DNA of 28,116 nt, taken from NCBI GenBank assembly GCA_041493035.1, contig JBGPYB010000048.1, forward strand, positions 1 to 28,116, in the 5' to 3' direction. Origin of the DNA: JBGPYB01 sp041493035. Its GTDB lineage: Bacteria; Acidobacteriota; Vicinamibacteria; Fen-336. A program made the position numbers and the translations under genes. Shown here one piece after another: positions 9,160-16,099 of the stretch (position 1 is its first letter; every line of letters begins with the position of its first letter). The notes below the pieces were generated by a model that was given only the letters and a program-made list of their open reading frames with translations, searched no databases and had not been told where the DNA came from.

Positions 9160-9430
9160 GACCGTGGCCGCGGATTCAACGTCCCATCGGTTATCGAACC
9201 CGAGGTGAAGGGGATCTTCGCACTTCGTCGACGGAAACTCCGCGGGAGCCGTCGTCGAGACGACGAGCTCGACGCCTGCCGGCAGGACGCTTCGAAGCGC
9301 CCGCTCGAACGCGTCGTCTTCTGCGGCAAAGACCAGGCCCTACCCGACTTCGGTTGCCCGCAACAGCGGCCAGGCCGCGCTCGACTTCGGATGGCGTGTC
9401 TCTTCGGCGCATCCTGGACCATCTCGCCTG
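9160..9430 (-). pseudogene. Possible decayed minus-strand reading frame
   Basis: On the minus strand a protein-like stretch of about 68 residues runs from about 9341 to 9140. It includes VFAAEDDAFERALRSVLP and continues through CEDPLHLGFDNRWDV. A different frame just upstream (about 9420-9350) reads plausibly as DTPSEVERGLAAVAGN, and an in-frame TAG separates the two. A single frameshift would join them. I do not recognise the protein. The evidence is only composition and apparent frame continuity, so this is a weak call; the region may simply be non-coding. Confidence 0.25.
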
Positions 9431-9455
9431 AGCCCGCCGGAGCAGGCCGGTTGAG

Positions 9456-9630
9456 GACACCCGGCCGACCTTGACGTTTGCCTCGCGAAGGGGGTACTGT
9501 CTCCGTCACCGTGGGAACGGCGCATGTCGAGGAGGTCGGATGACTCTTGTGGAGCGCCGGAGTCGCGCCATCCGTACTCTCGCATGTTGGACGGCGGGGT
9601 TGAGGGGGGTTGGAAGCTCCTCTCTCCACC
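9456..9630. repeat. Diverged direct repeat, copy 2
   Basis: This is the second copy of the element at 8991-9150. Unlike copy 1 it contains a good promoter and a ribosome-binding site (GAGGAGG) ahead of an ATG at 9540. The reading frame from that ATG closes after 46 codons at 9680 without recognisable similarity. Confidence 0.5.
9471..9500 (+). promoter_or_regulatory. Candidate promoter upstream of the pobA-lig operon
   Basis: A -35 TTGACG at 9471-9476 and a -10 TACTGT at 9495-9500 are separated by 18 nt. It is the best plus-strand promoter match I find between the kinase gene and pobA, about 335 bp before the pobA start. It may serve the short frame at 9540, the catabolic operon, or both. 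Confidence 0.4.
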
Positions 9631-9680
9631 TTGGCGACCCCTCCGTAGCCTTTGCCGCGAATGAAACCGCCTATAGGTAG
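9540..9680 (+). CDS. Short reading frame with good start signals, unknown
   Basis: The ATG at 9540 follows GAGGAGG at an ideal distance and a promoter 40 bp upstream, yet the frame encodes only 46 residues, beginning MTLVERRSRAIRTLACWTAG and ending in AANETAYR. No domain, signal peptide or membrane segment is clear. It could be the 5' stub of a gene whose remainder was lost in the rearrangement at 9666-9836, a small protein, or chance. Its end overlaps the first copy of the 15-bp tandem repeat. Confidence 0.25.
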   Translation: MTLVERRSRAIRTLACWTAGLRGVGSSSLHLGDPSVAFAANETAYR

Positions 9681-9693
9681 ACCGCCTATAGGT
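9666..9693. repeat. 15-bp tandem repeat containing CCTATAGG palindromes
   Basis: The 13-base unit ACCGCCTATAGGT occurs twice, at 9666-9678 and 9681-9693, with a period of 15. Each unit contains the 8-bp palindrome CCTATAGG. The repeat sits exactly where LysR similarity stops on the minus strand, marking a likely recombination junction. Confidence 0.7.
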
Positions 9694-9833
9694 TGCCCGC
9701 GACCGCAGCCGTTGCAGGAGCTTCGGCAGGAAGACCGTCTCGCCGATGTCCGACATGGCCATCGTGAACGTGCGCGTGCTGAGCGCCGGATCGAAGGTCT
9801 CCTGCGCCAGCAGGCCCTCTTGGAAGCCTGGGG
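9694..9833 (-). pseudogene. Fragment of a LysR-type transcriptional regulator
   Basis: Read on the minus strand, this segment encodes about 46 residues matching the start of the effector-binding domain of NahR/DntR/LinR-like LysR regulators. The key part reads ETFDPALSTRTFTMAMSD followed by IGETVFLPKLLQRL; NahR has the equivalent FDPLTSERTFTLAMTDIGE. This corresponds to about residues 75-118 of a regulator of about 300. The DNA-binding N-terminus is missing because pobA begins where it should be. The remainder is missing beyond the 15-bp tandem repeat. Divergent LysR genes normally sit upstream of such catabolic operons, so this is probably the relic of the operon's own regulator. It cannot make a working protein. 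Confidence 0.8.
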
Positions 9834-9836
9834 ATG

Positions 9837-11009
9837 ATGCGCGTTCAGGTTGCGATCGTCGGCGCGGGTCCCGCGGGTCTGCTGCTGGGGCAGCTCCTGC
9901 ACCGCGCCGGCGTCGACACGCTGGTGCTCGAGAAGCACACGCGCGAGTTCGTTCTGGCCCGCATCCGCGCTGGCGTGCTCGAGCAGGGGACCGGGGCGCT
10001 CCTCGAGCAAGCGGGCGTGGGTGCGCGGCTGCGTGCCGAGGGCTTGCTGCACCAGGGTTTCGACATCGCCTTCTCGGGCGGGCGCCACCGCATCGACCTC
10101 CACGGCCTCACGGGCGGCAAGAGCGTGATCGTCTACGGCCAGACCGAGCTGACGAAAGACCTCATGGACGCGCGCGCGGCCGCCGGAGTGAAGACGGTGT
10201 ACGAGGCGGCCGAGGTGAGCCTGCACGGCTTTGACACCGACCGGCCGAGCGTGCGCTGGAAAGAAGACGGCGCTGCGCACGAAGCCGCTTGCGACTTCAT
10301 CGCCGGCTGCGACGGCTTTCACGGCGTGTGCCGCGCCAGCGTTCCCCCGGCGGCGATCCGCACCTACGAACAGGGCGACCACACCGGCTGGCTCGGCGTG
10401 CTGTCGGAGACGCCGCCCGTGTCGAAGGAGCTGATCTACGTCCGTCACGAGCGCGGCTTCGCGCTGTGCAGCATGCGCAGCCATGTCCGCAGCCGCTACT
10501 ACGTGCAGTGCTCGCTCTCGGATCAGGTCGAGGAGTGGCCCGACGAGCGCTTCTGGGAAGAGCTGCGCCGCCGGCTGCCCGAGGAGACGGCCCAAGCGCT
10601 CGTCACCGGCCCGTCCATCGAGAAGAGCATCGCACCGCTGCGCAGCTTCGTGGCCGAGCCCCTGCGCTTCGGGCGGTTGCTGCTGGCCGGGGACGCGGCG
10701 CACATCGTCCCGCCCACGGGTGCCAAGGGCCTGAACCTCGCCGCAAGCGACGTGCACTATCTCTCCGAGGGGCTGATCTCCCATTGTCGGGACGGGAAGA
10801 CGGCCGAGATCGACGGCTACTCCGAGCGTGCGCTCAAGCGTGTGTGGAAGGCCGAGCGCTTCTCCTGGTGGATGACCAGACTCTTGCACCGCTTGCCCGA
10901 GAACGGCCCGTTCGAAGAACGCGTCCAGGCAGCCGAGATCGAGTACCTGGCCGGGTCGCGGGCGGCGCAGACCGTTCTCGCCGAGAACTACGTGGGGCTG
11001 CCGTACTAG
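9837..11009 (+). CDS. pobA: 4-hydroxybenzoate 3-monooxygenase
   Basis: This 390-residue FAD enzyme hydroxylates 4-hydroxybenzoate to protocatechuate using NAD(P)H and O2 in the cytosol. The FAD fingerprint GAGPAG is at 9-14, and GDAAHIVPPTGAKGLNLA binds the FAD pyrophosphate and ribityl chain. Numbering is collinear with Pseudomonas PobA: Arg42 and Arg44, Tyr201, Ser212, Arg214, Arg220 and Tyr385 all fall at the expected positions, so the substrate site is intact. This supports the second of two adjacent ATGs (9837 rather than 9834). The Shine-Dalgarno site is weak. The upstream sequence is the body of a truncated LysR gene rather than a normal promoter region. It is the first gene of the operon and feeds PCA to LigAB. 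Confidence 0.95.
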   Translation: MRVQVAIVGAGPAGLLLGQLLHRAGVDTLVLEKHTREFVLARIRAGVLEQGTGALLEQAGVGARLRAEGLLHQGFDIAFSGGRHRIDLHGLTGGKSVIVYGQTELTKDLMDARAAAGVKTVYEAAEVSLHGFDTDRPSVRWKEDGAAHEAACDFIAGCDGFHGVCRASVPPAAIRTYEQGDHTGWLGVLSETPPVSKELIYVRHERGFALCSMRSHVRSRYYVQCSLSDQVEEWPDERFWEELRRRLPEETAQALVTGPSIEKSIAPLRSFVAEPLRFGRLLLAGDAAHIVPPTGAKGLNLAASDVHYLSEGLISHCRDGKTAEIDGYSERALKRVWKAERFSWWMTRLLHRLPENGPFEERVQAAEIEYLAGSRAAQTVLAENYVGLPY

Positions 11010-11029
11010 GATTGGGGCGAGGTCTCGAC

Positions 11030-12121
11030 ATGCAGACCGGGATTCCCTGCCTGTTCATGCGCGGTGGCACGTCGCGCGGCCCGTTCTTCCTGGAAGCCGA
11101 CCTGCCCGCCGACAACGCAGTGCGCGACCGCGTGCTCTTGGCGGCCATGGGCTCGCCCGACAAACGCCAGATCGACGGCCTGGGCGGAGCCAGCCCGCTC
11201 ACCAGCAAGGTCGGCATCGTCGCCCGGGGCAAAGACGCGGGTGTCGACCTGGACTTCCTGTTCGCGCAAGTCGTCGTCGACCAGGCGCTCGTCGACACGA
11301 CACCGAACTGCGGCAACATGCTCGCCGCCGTCGTGCCCTTTGCGCTCGAGAGCGGGCTCGCCCTTCCGCAGGGCGACACGACCACGCTGCGGGTACTCAC
11401 GCGCAACACGGGCATGCAGTGCGACATCAGCGTGGCGACACCGGGCGGACGGGTCACGTACGAGGGCGACGCGCGCATCGACGGCGTGCCCGGCACGGCG
11501 GCGGCCATCACGCTCAACTTCCTCGACACCGCCGGCTCGGTGTGTGCAAGCCTGTTGCCGACCGGCCGCGTGCGCGACCAGATTGGCGGCGTCGCCGTAA
11601 CCTGCATCGACAACGGCATGCCGATGGTGATGATCGAGGCCGGTCAACTGGGCCGCAGCGGCTACGAGAGCGCGGCCGCGCTCAGTGCCGACGCCGAGTT
11701 GCTGGCGCGCCTCGCCCCACTGCGTCTCCAGGCCGGGGAGATGATGGGCCTGGGCGACGTCACCCACAAGACCTATCCCAAGATGTGCCTGGTCGCGCCA
11801 CCGCGTGCCGGCGGCAGCATCAGTACGCGCACCTTCATCCCGCACGTGTGCCACGACGCGATCGGCGTGCTGCAGGCGGTGACGGTGGCCACGGCCTGCG
11901 TGCTCGAGGGTTCGGTGGCCAGGGAACTCGCCGTAATGCCCAACGGCACGGTCCGCCCGGTTTCGGTGGAGCATCCCAGCGGCGAATTCAGTGTCGTGCT
12001 CGAAGTCGATCCCGCCCATCCCCAGAACGTGACGCGCGCCGCCCTCGTGCGCACCGCGCGCCTGATCATGCGCGGCGAGGTGCTGGTCCCCGCGTCGATC
12101 TGGCAAGGAAAGGCACATTGA
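11030..12121 (+). CDS. ligU: 4-oxalomesaconate tautomerase
   Basis: This 363-residue protein belongs to the PrpF/diaminopimelate-epimerase-fold family that includes LigU, GalD and PmdU. In PCA 4,5-cleavage it isomerises 4-oxalomesaconate between keto/enol or double-bond forms before hydration. Family motifs are clear: the N-terminal CLFMRGGTSRGPFF, DGLGGASPLTSKV, the TTPNCGNML loop with the conserved Asn-Cys-Gly-Asn, and GDVTHKTYPKMCLV. The ATG at 11030 lies 20 nt after the pobA stop, following a GGGGCGAGG purine stretch. Its stop overlaps the TTG start of ligJ. Position right before the hydratase gene supports the tautomerase role over other PrpF functions. Confidence 0.9.
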   Translation: MQTGIPCLFMRGGTSRGPFFLEADLPADNAVRDRVLLAAMGSPDKRQIDGLGGASPLTSKVGIVARGKDAGVDLDFLFAQVVVDQALVDTTPNCGNMLAAVVPFALESGLALPQGDTTTLRVLTRNTGMQCDISVATPGGRVTYEGDARIDGVPGTAAAITLNFLDTAGSVCASLLPTGRVRDQIGGVAVTCIDNGMPMVMIEAGQLGRSGYESAAALSADAELLARLAPLRLQAGEMMGLGDVTHKTYPKMCLVAPPRAGGSISTRTFIPHVCHDAIGVLQAVTVATACVLEGSVARELAVMPNGTVRPVSVEHPSGEFSVVLEVDPAHPQNVTRAALVRTARLIMRGEVLVPASIWQGKAH

Positions 12122-13146
12122 TCATCGACTGCCACGGCCACTACACGACCGCGCCCACGGCGCTCGAAGAGTGGCGCCGGCGCCAGATCGCGGCGCTCCA
12201 GGACCCGGCGGGGGCGCCGAGGGCGTCGGAACTGACGATCAGCGACGATGACCTGCGCGCGACGATCGAAGCCAATCAGTTGAAACGGATGAAGGAGCGC
12301 GGCTCCGACCTCACCATCTTCTCGCCGCGCGCGAGCTTCATGGCGCACCACCTCGGCGACTTCAACACGAGTGCCACCTGGGCCGCGATCTGCAACGAGC
12401 TGTGCTATCGCGTCTCGAAGCTCTTCCCCGCCAGCTTCATCGGTGCCGCGATGCTGCCGCAGTCGCCCGGCGTCAAGCCCGAGACCTGCATTCCGGAGCT
12501 CACCCGCTGCGTGGAGGAGTACGGCTTCGTGGCCGTCAACCTCAACCCCGATCCCTCCGGCGGGCATTGGCAGGAGCCTCCGCTCTCGGACCGGCATTGG
12601 TATCCGCTCTACGAGGTGCTCGTCGCCTACGACCTTCCGGCCATGATCCACGTCAGCACGAGCTGCAACCCGTGCTTTCACACGACCGGCGCGCACTACC
12701 TGAACGCCGACACGACGGCGTTCATGCAATGCCTCACGAGCGACCTGTTCCGGGACTTTCCGACGCTGAAGTTCGTCATCCCGCACGGCGGCGGGGCCGT
12801 GCCGTATCACTGGGGACGCTTCCGTGGCCTGGCGCAAGAGCTGAAGAAGCCCTTGCTGAAGGACCACCTGCTCGGCAATCTCTTTTTCGATACCTGCGTC
12901 TACCACCAACCGGGCATCGACCTCCTGGCCACGGTGATCCCGGCGGACAACATCCTGTTCGCTTCCGAGATGATCGGTGCCGTGCGCGGCGTCGACCCCG
13001 AGACGGGCTTCCACTACGACGACACGAAACGCTACGTCGAGGCCTCGCGGGTTCTGTCCGCCTCTGACCGCGTCAAGATCTACGAGGGCAACGCACGGCG
13101 CGTGTACCCACGGCTGGACGCCGCACTGAAGGTGCAAGGACGGTGA
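12118..13146 (+). CDS. ligJ: 4-oxalomesaconate hydratase
   Basis: This 342-residue amidohydrolase-superfamily protein matches LigJ/PmdE, which adds water to 4-oxalomesaconate to give 4-carboxy-4-hydroxy-2-oxoadipate. The metal-binding DCHGHY motif is at residues 4-9, VIPHGGGAVPYHWGR supplies the second histidine cluster, and FASEMIGAVRG carries the acidic residue near the active site. Residue 1 is best placed at a TTG at 12118 that overlaps the ligU stop (TTGA), because the MIIDCHGHY start matches the family exactly and no ATG lies nearby. Translation is thus probably coupled to ligU. Length fits the family (about 340). Confidence 0.93.
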   Translation: MIIDCHGHYTTAPTALEEWRRRQIAALQDPAGAPRASELTISDDDLRATIEANQLKRMKERGSDLTIFSPRASFMAHHLGDFNTSATWAAICNELCYRVSKLFPASFIGAAMLPQSPGVKPETCIPELTRCVEEYGFVAVNLNPDPSGGHWQEPPLSDRHWYPLYEVLVAYDLPAMIHVSTSCNPCFHTTGAHYLNADTTAFMQCLTSDLFRDFPTLKFVIPHGGGAVPYHWGRFRGLAQELKKPLLKDHLLGNLFFDTCVYHQPGIDLLATVIPADNILFASEMIGAVRGVDPETGFHYDDTKRYVEASRVLSASDRVKIYEGNARRVYPRLDAALKVQGR

Positions 13147-13168
13147 AGGCGTCTAGGGGAGGACCCTC

Positions 13169-13864
13169 ATGACCATCCCGATGAACGACCTCGGCGTCGT
13201 CAGGCGCAACATCCAACGCGCTGACAAGGTGATCGTGGAACGGCTGGCGCGCTTCGGGGTCGCCACCATCCACGAAGCGCTGGGCCGGGTCGGTCTACTG
13301 AAGCCCTACGTGCGGCCGATCTACCCGGGCGCACGCCTCTGCGGCACCGCGATCACCGTCCTCGCTCAGCCGGGCGACAACTGGATGCTGCACGTCGCGG
13401 CCGAACACTTGCGCGACGGCGACGTGCTCGTGGTGGCCTGCACGACCGACAACGAAGACGGCCTGTGCGGCGAGCTGCTGGCCACCTCGTTCCGTGCGCG
13501 CGGCGGCCGCGGGCTTGTCATCGACGCGGGCGTGCGCGACGTGAAAGAACTGACCGCGATGCAGTTCCCCGTGTTCGCCCGCGCCATCAACGCCAAGGGC
13601 ACGGTGAAGGCGACCCTCGGCTCGGTCAACGTGCCCGTGGTGTGCGCCGGTGCCCTGGTGAACCCCGGCGACGTGGTGGTGGCCGACGACGACGGCGTGG
13701 TGGTGGTGCCGCTCGCGGTGGCGCTGCAGGCCGCCGACGCCGCCGCAGAGCGCGAGAGCAACGAGGGCGCCAAGCGCCAGCGCCTCGCCGCCGGCGAACT
13801 GGGACTGGATATCTACAACATGCGCGAGCCGCTTGCCAAAGCGGGCCTGAAGTATATTGACTGA
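13169..13864 (+). CDS. ligK: 4-carboxy-4-hydroxy-2-oxoadipate aldolase
   Basis: This 231-residue protein of the RraA-like fold corresponds to LigK/PmdF. It cleaves 4-carboxy-4-hydroxy-2-oxoadipate to pyruvate and oxaloacetate and commonly also decarboxylates oxaloacetate. The core motif GLCGELLATSFRARGGRG followed by LVIDAGVRD holds the conserved Arg-Asp pair expected to bind pyruvate and the divalent metal. VVADDDGVVVVP is another RraA-family signature. The ATG is preceded by GGGGAGGA. RNase-regulator RraA proteins are shorter (about 160 residues) and lack the pathway context, so the aldolase assignment is firm. It is the last step of the pathway. Confidence 0.93.
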   Translation: MTIPMNDLGVVRRNIQRADKVIVERLARFGVATIHEALGRVGLLKPYVRPIYPGARLCGTAITVLAQPGDNWMLHVAAEHLRDGDVLVVACTTDNEDGLCGELLATSFRARGGRGLVIDAGVRDVKELTAMQFPVFARAINAKGTVKATLGSVNVPVVCAGALVNPGDVVVADDDGVVVVPLAVALQAADAAAERESNEGAKRQRLAAGELGLDIYNMREPLAKAGLKYID

Positions 13865-13876
13865 CTGACACACGCC

Positions 13877-14791
13877 ATGACGATCGACCCGCGGCACTGG
13901 CATATCGGTCTCGTCGGCTACGGAGAGGTCGGGCGCATCCTGGCCGAGGATCTGCGCGCGCAAGGTGCGGTCGAACTCAGCGCCTACGACGTCAAACTCG
14001 GCGGGACGCAGGAGACGGCGCTGCGCGAACATGCCGGCAATGTCGGCGTCAGGCTCACGGCTTCTCACGCCGAACTCGCCGCCCGCGTCGATCTCATCGT
14101 CTCGGCCGTCACGGCGAGCCAGACCGTGTCGGCGGCGCAGGCCTGCGCCGCCTCCATCCGCACCGGCGCCTGGTTTCTCGACCTCAACTCCGCTTCGCCG
14201 GGCGCCAAGCGGCAGGCCGCCGGCCTCGTCGACGGCGCGGGCGGCCGCTACGTCGAGGGCGCTCTGATGACGGCTATTCGACCGTACCGCATCCGCGTGC
14301 CCTTGCTACTGGGAGGCCGCGGCGCGGCGGCGCTCGAACCCGCGCTCAAGGTTCTGGGCTTCGACGCCCGGGTTGCCTCCGACACCATAGGCGTCGCATC
14401 GGCCACCAAGATGTGCCGCAGCGTGATGATCAAGGGGCTGGAGGCCATGGTCATCGAGAGCTTCACGGCCGCGCGCGCCTACGGCGTCGAAACGCAGGTG
14501 CTCGCCTCGCTGGCCGAGACCTTCCCTGGGGTCGACTGGGAGACGCAGGGCAGCTACTTCTTTGAGCGTGTGATCCAGCACGGCCGCCGGCGTGCGGAAG
14601 AAATGCGTGAAGCGGCGCAGACCGTGAGCGAGGCGGGCCTCGAACCCTGGTCGGCCAGCGGCACGGCCGACCGCGACGCCTGGGTCGCCGACCTCGCGGA
14701 CCGGGGGCTATTCGGCGACCGCAGCGGGCCCCGGAGCGACTGGCGCCTGGACGCCGATTGCATTCTCGCCGCGCTGGCGAAGCACGCCTGA
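13877..14791 (+). CDS. NAD(P)-dependent oxidoreductase, DUF1932 family
   Basis: This 304-residue protein has an N-terminal Rossmann domain with GYGEVG near residue 14, resembling 6-phosphogluconate and 3-hydroxyisobutyrate dehydrogenases (LNSASPGAKRQAA in place of their DxS motif). The all-helical DUF1932-type C-terminal domain follows from about residue 175, starting at TKMCRSVMIKGLEAM. The lysine there sits where the related dehydrogenases hold their catalytic Lys. It lies 12 nt after ligK and 20 nt before ligI, inside the PCA operon, so it probably acts on a pathway intermediate or a related acid. No step of the standard pathway is left for it, since ligC supplies the known dehydrogenase. 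Substrate unknown. Confidence 0.85.
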   Translation: MTIDPRHWHIGLVGYGEVGRILAEDLRAQGAVELSAYDVKLGGTQETALREHAGNVGVRLTASHAELAARVDLIVSAVTASQTVSAAQACAASIRTGAWFLDLNSASPGAKRQAAGLVDGAGGRYVEGALMTAIRPYRIRVPLLLGGRGAAALEPALKVLGFDARVASDTIGVASATKMCRSVMIKGLEAMVIESFTAARAYGVETQVLASLAETFPGVDWETQGSYFFERVIQHGRRRAEEMREAAQTVSEAGLEPWSASGTADRDAWVADLADRGLFGDRSGPRSDWRLDADCILAALAKHA

Positions 14792-14811
14792 ACGGGCAAC
14801 GAGGGAAGATC

Positions 14812-15687
14812 ATGGGTCCGGGTTGGCTGCCGTTTCACCCGAGGCCGTCGCATCCGGTCTTCGCGCTGCCCCGCGGCGCGGTGGATGCGCATTGCCACGT
14901 CTTCGGCCCGGCGGATCGGTTTCCGTTCGCCCCGGAGCGCAAGTACACGCCCGGCGACGCGCCCAAGGAACAGCTCTTCGCTCTGCGCGACTTCCTCGGC
15001 TTCGAGCGCAACGTTATCGTGCAGGCCACCTGCCATGGCAACGACAACCGCGCGCTGGTCGACGCGCTCGAGGGCTCGCACGGGAGAGCCCGTGGCGTGG
15101 CGTCCGTCGGAGCCGACGTGACGGACGCCGAGCTCGCAGCGCTGCACGCGGCCGGAGTGCGCGGCACGCGCTTCAACTTCGTCAAGCGGTTGGTGGACTC
15201 CACACCGCATGAGGTGCTGGCCGAGATCGCGTCGCGCGTCGCCCCCCTCGGCTGGCACGTGGTGGTCTACTTCGAGGCGCAGGATCTGCTCGAGCTGTGG
15301 GACCTCTTGAGCGCGTTGCCCACCACTGTCGTCGTGGACCACATGGGCCGGCCCGACGTAACCCGGCCGGTGGACGGGCCGGAGTTCGAGTCGTTCGTCA
15401 GGCTGATGCGCGAGCAGCCACACGTCTGGTCGAAGGTGAGTGGTGCCGAGCGTCTGTCCCGCACCGGCCCTCCGGCCTACGAGGACGTGGTGCCGTTCGC
15501 CCGACGCGTGGTCGAAACCTTCCCCGATCGTGTGCTGTGGGGCACCGATTGGCCGCACCCGAACATGAACACTCACGTGCCCGACGACGGCCAACTGGTC
15601 GACTTCGTGCCCAGAATCGCCACGACGCCGGAGCTACAGAAGAAGCTGCTGTTGGATAATCCCATGCGGCTGTACTGGAGCCGGTGA
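14812..15687 (+). CDS. ligI: 2-pyrone-4,6-dicarboxylate lactonase
   Basis: This 291-residue amidohydrolase-superfamily enzyme opens the lactone of 2-pyrone-4,6-dicarboxylate to 4-oxalomesaconate. The N-terminal VDAHCHVFGP motif, TRFNFVK, VVVDHMGRPDV and the C-terminal LWGTDWPHPN with the catalytic aspartate all match LigI/PmdD. The ATG at 14812 follows GAGGGA at good spacing and gives the usual N-terminus; a frame from 14758 overlaps the previous gene and is unnecessary. It stands between the DUF1932 oxidoreductase and ligA, as in the Comamonas-type order where the lactonase precedes the dioxygenase. Confidence 0.94.
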   Translation: MGPGWLPFHPRPSHPVFALPRGAVDAHCHVFGPADRFPFAPERKYTPGDAPKEQLFALRDFLGFERNVIVQATCHGNDNRALVDALEGSHGRARGVASVGADVTDAELAALHAAGVRGTRFNFVKRLVDSTPHEVLAEIASRVAPLGWHVVVYFEAQDLLELWDLLSALPTTVVVDHMGRPDVTRPVDGPEFESFVRLMREQPHVWSKVSGAERLSRTGPPAYEDVVPFARRVVETFPDRVLWGTDWPHPNMNTHVPDDGQLVDFVPRIATTPELQKKLLLDNPMRLYWSR

Positions 15688-15697
15688 GGAGGAGCGC

Positions 15698-16099
15698 GTG
15701 CCGAGCGACCACGATCGTTTCAACGATATTCCCGGCACCGTGCTCTTCGACGCCACCCAGTCGCGCCTGGGCTACCACCTGAACATGTTCTGCATGTCCT
15801 TGATGAAGGCCGAGAACCGCACGGCGTTCAAGGCCGACGAGGCGGCCTATCTGCAGCGCTTCCCGATGACAGAGGAGCAGCGCCAAGCTCTGCTCGAGCG
15901 CGACTACAACCGCATGATCGCGCTCGGCGGCAACATCTACTTCCTGGCCAAGATCGGCGCTACCGACGGCTTCTCCTTCCAGAACCTGGCCTCGAAGATG
16001 ACCGGCCTGTCGGAAGAGGAGTACCGCGACATGATGGTGGCCGGCGGCCGCTCGCCTGAGGGCAACCGCAGCAAGGCGGAGCAAGCCCAGCGTGGCTAG
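15698..16099 (+). CDS. ligA: Protocatechuate 4,5-dioxygenase, alpha subunit
   Basis: This 133-residue subunit corresponds to LigA/PmdA. It forms a lid over the active site of the beta subunit in the alpha2-beta2 extradiol dioxygenase. Recognisable are IPGTVLFDATQSRLGYHLN, the NRTAFKADEAAYL helix and the GGNIYFLAKIGATDG stretch near the substrate pocket. It starts at a GTG at 15698 preceded by GAGGAG, 10 nt after ligI. Its end overlaps the ligB start by 8 bp, ensuring matched synthesis of both subunits. Confidence 0.95.
   Translation: MPSDHDRFNDIPGTVLFDATQSRLGYHLNMFCMSLMKAENRTAFKADEAAYLQRFPMTEEQRQALLERDYNRMIALGGNIYFLAKIGATDGFSFQNLASKMTGLSEEEYRDMMVAGGRSPEGNRSKAEQAQRG

Noticed and set aside
9180..9205. 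GGTTCGATAACC on the minus strand, resembling a tRNA T-arm
   Set aside because: The closing base pair of the loop would be G-A instead of the invariant G-C, and no acceptor stem, anticodon arm or D-arm is found around it.
9091..9474. Plus-strand open frame of 127 residues in the boundary region
   Set aside because: Composition is Arg/Gly/Pro-rich as expected for a non-coding GC-rich frame, there is no Shine-Dalgarno site, and the opposite strand reads more like a protein.
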